A DNA stretch of 16,510 nucleotides from Larix sibirica (lineage: Eukaryota; Streptophyta; Pinopsida; Pinales; Pinaceae). The position numbers and the translations under genes were made by a program. The stretch lies in assembly GCA_004151065.3 (NCBI GenBank), contig NWUY0300010771.1, positions 20,286 to 36,795 on the forward strand, written 5' to 3'. The notes beneath the pieces are model-generated. The model ran no database searches and was not told the DNA's origin. It worked only from the letters and a program-made list of their open reading frames with translations. Positions 9,440 to 16,510 of this stretch are shown here, one piece after another (the first letter of the stretch is position 1; each line of letters begins with the position of its first letter).

Positions 9440-11675
9440 CACACTGGAGTCTTTAATTCCCCCTCAAGAATACACCATTGTATAAAAACTAATGAGACGC
9501 AACATGGAACTTGAAAAAACAGATCAGCAATACGTGCACAAAAAAGAAAACATATTATGTTTGCATCAGGTAAATTTTGGGTTAAAATACCATTTAAACA
9601 TCAGCTACATCAAGCTGAACTATCCATGAACAAATCATGTCTATCAAAAGCTTGTGACAAGCTTCTACAACTCCAAATGCAAGACAAGGTCAATTTTCAT
9701 GCAAATTGAGTCTCTAGGGGTCAAACCCCTTCATAAATGCAATGAAAGCTCAGCTACTTGGTAGCCAAGCTTGTTATTGCTTGTGCCTTCCTAAAATAGA
9801 ATACTAGCATTACTGCGATCCTAAGGAATTTGCCAAACAAAGCACCAGAATACATTCATATAACCCTCTAGCTGTCTTCTCTACATCAAAGTTTACCCTG
9901 ACTGAATTCAGAAAAGTTATCAGAATATATTATTCTACAATATTCAACCCTTTTTGACAACATTGACCAAATATGTCTTTTGCCCCAAAAAACTATTACT
10001 AAGACCTAAAATTGGGTTGATTTGCCTCTTCATACCTCAAGGAAACATCCAATAATTGTGAAGGAAGCATGAACTACAAATTAGGATCATGCCATACTCT
10101 AAAGGTTAAGTTTGACACATATGCTACAAATTAGGATCATGCCATACTCTAAAGGTTAAGTTTGACACATATGTCCTTTCATCACAATGCAAATTCCATT
10201 GTCTTGACAGAATTAGCGATGCAAATTTTAAAGATATAATCTTTACAAGATCAGTTGCTTATGCAACAATATGACATCATAAGTGAATAGAAATGGACTA
10301 TCCATGTAATTTCTGTCCAATTGCTTTATTAACTGCAAAGCACAAAAAATTATTTTTATTTAGTTTACATATTAATGTCCACTGGTGGCCAGAGATGGCC
10401 AATGGGACAGAATTCCAGAAAAATGTACATGAATAGAGTATCCAATGGGAGTGTATAAACTATAAAGCATTTCTAACAAAGTAAACATCAAAGAAGTAGA
10501 CGAAGCTATAAAACATGAAAATTATGAGAAAGATAAAAGAAAGAGGTGGGCTGGAAAAGATCACGAGAAAGAACCGGAGAGCTAGATTCAGAAGAAATAT
10601 CAATCACTGACTCTTCTAACACTCGAGGCTTAAAAGAAATTGTTGATAAGATTCAAACACTGATGTCTGACAGAGATTGTTGAACCCTACATAAAGTAAA
10701 CTTCAGAATCATTTAAAAGAACATCTCGACAAAAAAGAACATAGTATCCAGTTAAAACATCTCAACTTTCAAGGTAAACAGGCATGATGAAAAACATAGT
10801 TCCAACCAAGAGACCTACACTAGAAGTTCCAGCCTCCTCATGTTGGTTAATTCAGTGGCTTCCCAGTCTGAAGTTGCTTTTATCCCTTGTAAAACAGGAA
10901 ATACCTTTAAATAGGCATTAGCTACTCAACTCATATATACACCACAACAAGCTATGCACCCAATGTTGTCGCATCGTGCATGACTGCTATCTAGATGAAG
11001 CATCACCGTCTGAACCACGTATCAGTGAAGCGTAAGAAATGGCATAGACAAAATATGATCATATTTCCTGATTTTGCATATTCTGCAAATACAGTGTCCA
11101 ATAACAATTTATTGACACTGGATAGATTCACTAAAGTCTTGTTCTGTCACCACATACCAGTTTAACTGGCATTGAGTTGAATTTCTTACCCTTTGCCTCT
11201 GCTCTACTGAAGATTCAGAGGGCAACAGAAAGACACGGGAGTATTGGCCTAACAAAACTGCAAACTAAAGATGGCTGTAGTTTGAACTTGATGTTTGCAC
11301 AGAATCAAGACCAGTTACAAATATCCCTCAAATGCAGCAGGACAATGTCCAGGATAAACTAACCTCAGAACCAGCCTAAGAGGATAGGCTGAAATTCTCA
11401 ACGGCTGCTTAGGTTTCCCAATACCTTTAATAGCTAATTTGTCTGTCTTTCTATTGAGAAAGGTCCAATGTCTTTCAAAGATAGCAGGTTGAATAAGTCC
11501 GACATTGTATAAATTAAGTATCTATAAATCCTTCTGTCATAGGAAACCAAAGGTACCTATAGTGCATCTTAACATAATAAATTCCAATATCAAACACTAA
11601 ATTGGACTTTAAATTCCTCCAGGAACAGAAACTTCTTGAATTTCCATAAAGTCAAGTTCATAAGTTCCAACATAC
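9440..11675. other. Non-coding stretch, likely intron 4 of the CIP7-like gene
   Basis: This AT-rich stretch lies directly downstream of exon 4 on the - strand and begins there with the donor GTATGT (11675 down to 11670). I searched both strands by eye for the next CIP7-family exon and found none. It contains a perfect 50-bp direct duplication (10074-10173) but otherwise no recognisable element, RNA gene or long ORF. Calling it intron depends on the gene continuing beyond the window. It could instead be flanking DNA of a truncated gene. Confidence 0.4.
10074..10173. repeat. Perfect 50-bp tandem duplication
   Basis: Bases 10074-10123 and 10124-10173 are identical and directly adjacent, each starting CTACAAATTAGG and ending GACACATATG. 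The absence of differences points to a young duplication or a read-collapse or expansion error. Confidence 0.97.
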
Positions 11676-11715
11676 CTGTTGTCAATTCCACACTGGAAGT
11701 TTGATCTCTATCACC
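11676..11715 (-). other. CIP7-like exon 4
   Basis: This 40-base exon lies between a strong acceptor (TTTCTTTCTCTGCAG|) and the donor ACAG|GTATGTTGG. It reads GDRDQTSSVELTT plus one base. It joins exon 3 in phase 0. Conservation here is low in the family, so the call rests on the splice sites and the open frame. Confidence 0.65.
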
Positions 11716-12674
11716 CTGCAGAGAAAGAAATAATGCCTTAGAGCCAGTCATTATAGTTTGTCACCGAATTTTCTGCTACTGATGACATGGATACAAAATA
11801 AACAGGAAAATAAGATTAAGATTACTGTTCTTGCCAGGGGATGTGGAGCAAGATTAAAATTTCTTGCATTATTCAATTGAGCCATCTCCGCCTGAATGGC
11901 ATTGACCTGCTCCAGCAACTCAGGAGTGTTTGCAAATCGTACAAACCTAGTGATAAAAATCGGATAATATATCAGAGCAGATTATACATATTCCCAATTT
12001 GTTTTCACCGGATCATAAAAACGACTCAGGAGTAAACAATTCTACAGCGTGTGTCAAATGTTCCTTTTTATTGAAGTTCAGATCATGGCTGACCTTTCCA
12101 CGGTGCCTTTAGTAAACCACGGTGCCTCATTCTCGTTTTCTGACAATTCAAGCTTAAAAACACGTCCATCTCCTTGGACTAGTTCTTGTGCTGCAGGTAA
12201 ATGTCCAAGCAGAGGCAACGGAAGCCCTAGATCAAGCTTCTCTGTTTCACCACCACCCGAAAGGAATACTTCATACCTGCGGAGCAATAATACCACATTT
12301 GGCAGAAGTCAAATTCTGTTTGCTGTGAAACTTGATCACAAATTGAAAATTCATACATTAGATCTAGAAGTGTCGTGATTATTAAATACAATGTAGATCT
12401 GGGCAAAGGAATCATTCTAATAGTAGCATTGTAACTCCAATCCAGGCATCAAAGTCTAACCCTCGGAGATTTTTTCTTCCATTTTAGACATTCTTTGGTA
12501 CTTGACCACAGAACTCCAACATTTGCCCAATATTCAGTGGGAGGAATAAACCTAGCGTTCTTACAGTTTAAAAAAAAAGCAAAGCCGTGGAAAAAAAAAC
12601 AACATTTCCTGGTACCTCGTCTCCCTGGGAGAGAGCTGAAGTGCAGCATAATCAAGAAGCGTATCTGTTTTCAT
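11676..12674 (-). CDS. CIP7-related protein, N-terminal four exons (partial gene)
   Basis: Four exons join on the - strand: 12674-12616, 12276-12094, 11946-11826 and 11715-11676, about 134 codons so far. The product starts MKTDTLLDYAALQLSPRE, then has a Gly-rich turn with GGGETEKL, then APWFTKGTVE crossing into RFVRFANTPE and a helical stretch ending AEMAQLNNAR. This layout matches the conserved N-terminus of COP1-INTERACTING PROTEIN 7 and relatives, plant proteins of the nucleus. Arabidopsis CIP7 binds COP1 and promotes light-induced gene expression (established). Introns of 339, 147 and 110 bases have GT or possibly GC donors and AG acceptors, and frames agree at every junction. Family proteins are far longer, so most of this gene is missing. 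Whether this copy is expressed or a fragment is not visible. Confidence 0.8.
11826..11946 (-). other. CIP7-like exon 3, with uncertain donor
   Basis: The exon starts after ATCACTAG| with the G that completes an Arg codon, then FVRFANTPELLEQVNAI and a predicted helix. Two donors are possible. ACA|GTAATC ends it at 11826. CTG|GCAAGA, a GC-type donor, ends it at 11835. Both leave phase 0 and join exon 4 in frame, differing by three codons. The GC site matches the +3 to +5 consensus better. The GT site has the usual first two bases but a weak +5. Confidence 0.75.
12094..12276 (-). other. CIP7-like exon 2
   Basis: The exon is bounded by CTCCGCAG| and GAAAG|GTCAGC. It encodes 60 full codons, including GGGETEKLDLGL, GHLPAAQELV and APWFTKGTVE, with no stop. 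Entry phase (one base) and exit phase (two bases) match exons 1 and 3. This is the best conserved exon. Confidence 0.88.
12616..12674 (-). other. CIP7-like exon 1 (coding part)
   Basis: ATG is at 12674-12672 in the context CGGAGATGA. The exon gives 19 codons plus AG, ending ACGAG|GTACCAG, which completes an Arg codon with the first base of exon 2. This ATG is chosen because family members start with a short charged segment before LDYA-LQLSP. AACAG|CGGAG just upstream could be a 3' splice site of a leader intron. Confidence 0.8.
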
Positions 12675-13155
12675 CTCCGCTGTTTAAGTTGTTTTCCAGT
12701 TTAATATTTAAGAAATAAGTTGCACACTTTCGCATTAGAGAGCTTCAAAGCATTACAATCTAGCACCAGGAACCCGCATTGTCAGCTCATATTAAGGAAG
12801 ATGTACGTTTCCATTAGAGTTTAAGGCGAAGTAAACTTTCCAGCAGCGCTGGCAATATCCTGAAAAAACAGTCGGTTTTGTCAGCCTTGAGCAAAGTAAA
12901 CAAAAGAGAAGACCGTGAATATTCCATGTGATTTGGCATAACATGAAATTAGTTACAAAAAGTATTAGCTACACAACATAAAGTGTTTGTACATATTAGA
13001 ATGTACTGCTTTATGAGAAGTTTTCAGCATTGTGTATTAAAGAAAATTATGTTAAATTACCCAGGGCAACGATCTCCACTAAAATGCATCAAATGCACAT
13101 CTGCATTTACTGGAAAAGAGATGGATGATAACATCATTCAAAGTTCCAACTGAAA

Positions 13156-13279
13156 TCGCGCCCTTTGGCTAGAAGAAATCTTATACATCACTGTAACCCA
13201 TGCCGAAGAGACAAATCACGGCCTTTGGCCAGGAAAAAGAAAACCTTATACACAATGTAACCAGTGCCGAAGAGGCACA
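13156..13279. repeat. ~60-bp imperfect tandem duplication
   Basis: The copies start at 13156 (TCGCGCCCTTTGGC) and 13216 (TCACGGCCTTTGGC). Both continue with CTTATACA, TGTAACC and TGCCGAAGAG in the same order. The second copy is a few bases longer. It lies in the flank upstream of the CIP7-like gene. Confidence 0.85.
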
Positions 13280-13916
13280 CTTGATGCCAGAAGCCGCAGA
13301 TCACAAGAAAGTAACTTTCCGGTTCATATGCCGCCCTTAAGTTCGGAATGCATGAGCTCTTTCAGCCTTCAATGGCGCCTGATATTTCATGCAAACCTCA
13401 GAAACCACAACATAGAGTACTGAACAGTTCACTTGGGCCAGAACTTGGGAAATGTGTACGAAATGACCGTTTTCACATGTGAATCGCGAAATTAAGTCTC
13501 GGAAATCTTGGAAAACTAGAGTGCACGTCCCAATGACCTCATTCGAGCCTCGTTTCCAAAAATGTACAGAAAATAACCTTTCATACTGAACCGAAACCTC
13601 AAAACAGGGACAGCAGGCTCTCGATTTAGCGATTTTCTTGACGAAGAACCGAAATGTGATTTAAAAACCTGCAGTCGTTCTCATTTCTTCCACAATCTAG
13701 CAAAATGAAGTTGTATTCTGACCGCACAAATCCGGAATGCTTGTCCGCGGCGACCTTCATGAGCAACGAAAATGCACTTCCTGCACGGCGTAGGGCGTCA
13801 TTAAACTTGATCTTTAAGGGAAAACGCATACGACACCGGATCCGGACGAAACCTGCGTCAAAATAGCCCGGGAAAATTTGTGAAGGAAGTCAGCGGCACC
13901 AGGTCTTCAATGCTAG

Positions 13917-13990
13917 AATGTTAGGAACCGGGTTTCGAACCCGTGACTGCTCAGATCGGGTGTGGGAATGCTCTATTTCGTGACTTTATC
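13917..13990 (-). ncRNA. tRNA-like B box, possible SINE or tRNA fragment
   Basis: On the - strand GGTTCGAAACC (13941 down to 13931) is a perfect RNA polymerase III B box, flanked by TCACGG and CGGTT so that a four-pair T-arm can form. Upstream AGAGCA resembles the end of an A box. No full acceptor stem, D-arm or anticodon stem can be folded, so this is not a working tRNA gene. A tRNA-derived SINE remnant is the likeliest reading, though no poly-A tail or target duplication was seen. Confidence 0.3.
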
Positions 13991-14260
13991 TAAGAGGCAA
14001 ATACGAGGCGGCCTGCTCTTCCAGTTTATTCCTTCCTCCTCCCCCGCCCGGCAGAACAAGAAGGCTGAGCATAATACGCACAAAACAGAGCACTTCTTTG
14101 TCTCTGCCCTCCACATAAAATTTGTTATTATTAAATACAATAAAAAATTTAAATCACATTACACGATGCGCACTTCCTTTTTCTCTGCTTTCTCTTTACC
14201 AGCTGGTCGAAGATAAAGTGTGCTGCGCTGCATGCGTTTTTTGACAATGACGCCCACTAC

Positions 14261-14268
14261 TTACGTAA
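14261..14268. promoter_or_regulatory. Palindromic ACGT element TTACGTAA
   Basis: This perfect 8-bp palindrome with an ACGT core is the type of site bound by plant bZIP factors. It overlaps a donor-like GTAAGT on the - strand, so it may be part of a leader instead of a binding site. Confidence 0.35.
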
Positions 14269-14353
14269 AAGAAAATCCTCTTCCTCTTCCTCCTTCCACC
14301 ACGACAATTTTCATCATTTCGACACTGTTGCGCACTGGACAAACAGGGGAGGC

Positions 14354-14360
14354 ATAATAA
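14354..14360 (-). promoter_or_regulatory. Weak TATA-like element for the CIP7-like gene
   Basis: The - strand reads TTATTAT about 30 bases before the GA-rich stretch that could start the leader. An ATTGG (inverted CCAAT) lies further upstream near 14420. The match is weak, and plant promoters often lack TATA. Confidence 0.2.
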
Positions 14361-14509
14361 GCAAGGGGTGTGCCCGACGCCAAGCAATGGAGCGAACGCC
14401 GACTGTTCAACTCATTTGCCAATCAGACAATGACGCGCTCCATATTTCCAGATAGTTCCATCTCAGCTTTCCAGGTGGGATAATTGTCCAGCGAGGCAAG
14501 CGGATGGAA

Positions 14510-14515
14510 CACGTG
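14510..14515. promoter_or_regulatory. G-box CACGTG (ABRE-like ACACGTGG)
   Basis: The core CACGTG lies in AACACGTGGA, about 1.8 kb upstream of the CIP7-like ATG. G-boxes are bound by bZIP factors such as HY5 and bHLH factors such as PIFs (established in Arabidopsis). Function here is inferred. Confidence 0.45.
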
Positions 14516-14539
14516 GAATTTTACCATTAGCTGGAAAGG

Positions 14540-14548
14540 AAACCCTAA
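14540..14548 (+). promoter_or_regulatory. Telo-box AAACCCTAA
   Basis: An exact AAACCCTAA occurs near the G-boxes. Such telo-boxes are common in plant promoters and leaders. A nine-base match alone is weak evidence. Confidence 0.3.
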
Positions 14549-14653
14549 GGAGCTTTGAAAATTGAGAATGGACCCCTTCCTTTCACACGTTTTGCTTTTC
14601 CAAGAGGCTGTAGACCGTCGCTCAGGTCATTAATTTATTTATTTAAGTGAACG

Positions 14654-14661
14654 CCACGTGG
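14654..14661. promoter_or_regulatory. Perfect palindromic G-box CCACGTGG
   Basis: This 8-bp palindrome around CACGTG is the strong form of the G-box, 140 bases from the one at 14510. A TGACGT motif follows near 14700. The cluster marks the far end of the CpG-rich flank, just before the tandem array. Confidence 0.45.
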
Positions 14662-14854
14662 CCGGTTTGTCTCGGCATGTAGGACCACTTACTACGATAA
14701 TGACGTTTTTTCAAAACCCAGTGAGAGTGTGAACGCACTTGACCAAGTGGGTAACACCTCTTTCATTGATCAATCGTAACTATGTACATGGTTCTCAATC
14801 CGTAACTATGAGCAATTTGTATAGGCTAGTTTGTGCGTTGTTAAAATTTGTAGG

Positions 14855-16050
14855 GTATTATAAGGTTTTATTATATAGAAAGTCTATTATGTGTTAGTTG
14901 TGTAGTGTGATTTTGTTAGCTGTGGTGGTCCATATGTTAATGTAATTGGACATGTTATATATAGTTTAGTGACAAAATTAAGGATTTATTTTATAAGAAG
15001 TTCATTTAGTGTTAGTTGGGCATTGTGATTTTGTTAATAGTGGTGGTCCATATGTTAATGTAATTGGAAAGGTTATACAAAGTCTAGTGACAAAATTATA
15101 AGGATTTATTTTATAGAAAGTCCATTGAGTGTTAGCTAGGGAGTGTGATTTTGTTAATAGTGGTGGTCCATATCTTACTGTAATTTGAAAGTTTTTAGTT
15201 AGGTATATGTGGTCACTTCATGTATGAAAGCAAAGGATTATGAGGAAAGAAAGTGTTTTGAGTGTTATTTATTGTATGTTTTTAAAAATTGTTTCAAAAG
15301 CTAGCATGATTATGTTAATGGTGGTGATAATGGGTTAATGCAATTTAAGAGGTTCTGGCCAAAGGCATGTGACCACTTCATGTACATAGATAAAAGATTG
15401 TAGGAGAATCATGTATTTTGAGGGTTTTTTATTCTACACACTCAAAAGTGTTGGAGGGATTAGTGTGGTTTTATTAACAGTGGTGGTCCATGAGCTAATG
15501 CAATTTGAAAGTCTCTAGTTAGGGGTATGTGGCCACTTCATGTAGTAAGGTAAAGGATTGTAAGAAGTAAGTGTTTTGAGTGTTCTTTATTTCGTGCTCT
15601 CAAAAAATGTTGGAGCGGTTAGTGTAGGTTTTGTTAATAGTGGAAGTCTGCACAATAATGCAATCTGAGGTGCTTTAGGTATGGCATGTAGCACTTCATG
15701 TATGAAGGCAAAGAATTGTAAGAGAATCAGGTGTTTTGAGTGTTCTTTATTTAATAGTCTCAAAAGTGTTAGAAGGGTTAATGTGGTTTTGTTAATGGTG
15801 ATCCATGGGTTAATGTAATTTGAAAGGCTTTAAGTAGGTGCATGTTGTTACTTCATATGCAAAGGTAGAGGATTGTCAGAGAAGTAGGCATTATGAGTGC
15901 TCTTCATTCTATGCTCTCAAAAACTATTAAAGGGATTCATGTGATTTGTTAATAATGGTGGTCCATGGCTAGTGCAATTTGAGAGGCTCTAGCTATGGAT
16001 ATGTGGTGATTTCATCTTTAAACGATTATAAGAGAAGAGCTAGTGACTCA
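14855..16050. repeat. Tandem array with ~119-bp and ~159-bp units
   Basis: The landmark GTTAATAGTGGTGGTCCA, allowing changes, recurs at 14915, 15033, 15153, 15314, 15473, 15633, 15791 and 15948. Spacings are 118, 120, 161, 159, 160, 158 and 157. The first two units are a short type. From 15153 on, units are about 40 bases longer and contain CACTTCATGTA, AAAGGATTGTA, TTTTGAGTGTTCTTTATT and CTCAAAA. A partial short unit precedes 14915 and a partial long unit ends the array. The + strand is G/T-rich with few C and almost no CpG. No ORF is shared between units. Confidence 0.93.
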
Positions 16051-16510
16051 TTCAAATATAGATACAATGATTTGTAGTGAATGATCATAACCAATTTTAA
16101 TAGCAAATCACTTTGTTATATAAAAGCCTTAGAAATGGAAAATTTGAAAATAGTTCTTTGGCCTAGCATTCAAAAAAAATTAATGCAAGCTCCAAAAACA
16201 CCAAAACATGTAGTTTCTACAAAGGACTTTGACCCATACAATGATATTGACAAGTATGACTATGGTGTCAAATCATATATTACTATTATCCTTCTCTAAT
16301 GACAAACTTTAGGAATGAAGAAGAGAGTCAAATCATATATTACTATTGTCCTTATCTGATGGTAATATTTGGGAATGAAGAGGAGAAGGTGAATAAGATA
16401 ACTCAAATTATAGAAGGGAATCTATTAACATTGTCGGAATCTCCTTTTAACACCTAATTAATAGAATGGTTTACTCTTTTTTTTCCGTGGAAAATGCCAA
16501 CACCTGCTAT
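16051..16510 (+). other. Unrecognised AT-rich end of window with short open frames
   Basis: An open frame from 16081 to 16299 gives 72 residues, rich in Lys and Asp, with KHVVSTKDFDPYND. From about 16267 another frame stays open to a stop at 16455-16457 (ATG at 16299). I recognise neither. The two could be pieces of one old gene split by a frameshift, exons of an unknown gene, or chance in AT-rich DNA. Confidence 0.25.
16267..16386. repeat. 60-bp imperfect tandem duplication
   Basis: The copies 16267-16326 and 16327-16386 share GTCAAATCATATATTACTAT and end in GGAATGAAGA-GAGA, with several substitutions between. Because 60 is a multiple of three, the frame that stays open across both gives a 20-residue repeat ending NEEE. 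Confidence 0.93.

Larger units (their letters stand above)
12675..14260 (-). promoter_or_regulatory. Upstream flank / possible leader intron of the CIP7-like gene
   Basis: No coding exon is convincing here. The half nearer the gene is AT-rich. From about 13150 CpG becomes frequent, unlike the retroelement and the arrays, as expected for an unmethylated promoter or first-exon region. A 5' leader intron is possible. A donor-like AC|GTAAGT lies on the - strand at 14266-14260 and an acceptor-like CTTAAACAG| just before the ATG. A GA-rich leader (- strand of about 14268-14300) would precede it. This arrangement is inference without transcript support. Confidence 0.35.

Noticed and set aside
10987-11015. 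Possible CIP7-like exon 5 on the - strand reading DGDASSR after a TTCAG acceptor
   Set aside because: It runs into a stop at once and has no GT donor, so it cannot extend the gene.
11177-11362. 61-residue open frame on the + strand downstream of exon 4
   Set aside because: No recognisable motif, opposite strand to the gene, and no splice or promoter signal that ties it to anything.
12449-12655. 68-residue - strand open frame overlapping exon 1
   Set aside because: It is in a different frame from the CIP7-like exon and covers intron sequence with A/T runs.
13626-13829. 67-residue - strand open frame in the CpG-rich flank
   Set aside because: No known motif and no splice link to the CIP7-like frame. 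Better read as promoter, leader or intron.
13917-13990. Functional tRNA gene
   Set aside because: Only the T-arm and B box are visible. No 7-bp acceptor stem or anticodon stem forms.
14196-14387. 63-residue - strand open frame
   Set aside because: It covers the GA-rich leader and donor-like region and has low-complexity Arg-rich content. Not convincing as a protein.
14855-16050. CRISPR-like array
   Set aside because: The whole unit repeats, without short identical repeats separated by unique spacers, and the setting is plant nuclear DNA.

Overview
The window looks like nuclear DNA of a seed plant, probably one with a large, repeat-rich genome such as a conifer (the conifer part is inference only). 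Three things point that way: a heavily decayed Ty3/gypsy-type LTR retrotransposon, a spliced gene of a plant-specific family, and long repeat-filled non-coding stretches. There are no bacterial-style operons, no CRISPR array and no intact long ORF. Two single N bases (2985 and 6698) show it is assembled sequence.

Layout. Bases 1 to about 6654 are the internal region of a dead Ty3/gypsy element on the + strand, with gag, protease, reverse transcriptase/RNase H and integrase in the usual order. Gag and the protease start share one reading frame from base 3 to about 2270, broken only by nonsense codons. Later parts carry frameshifts as well, and key catalytic residues are lost. A polypurine tract and a plausible 3' LTR start lie near 6643-6664. 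The 5' LTR is outside the window and the 3' LTR end is not identifiable. Bases 8473-9439 hold three tandem copies of a roughly 310-330 bp unit.

On the - strand, four short exons between 12674 and 11676 encode the N-terminus of a protein related to COP1-INTERACTING PROTEIN 7 (CIP7), a plant nuclear protein linked to light signalling. They splice in one frame. Exon 4 ends at a good donor and I found no further exon down to base 1. The gene therefore either continues beyond the window through a very long intron that would contain the retroelement in antisense, or is broken. Its upstream flank (about 13150-14720) is rich in CpG and in palindromic ACGT elements, and is the likely promoter/leader.

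Bases 14855-16050 are a tandem array with two unit sizes, about 119 bp and about 159 bp. The last 450 bases hold unrecognised AT-rich sequence with a 60-bp tandem duplication. I see no evidence for a new multi-gene system. The observations most worth checking are the CIP7-like gene, the N-flanked duplication in the retroelement and the bimodal tandem array.
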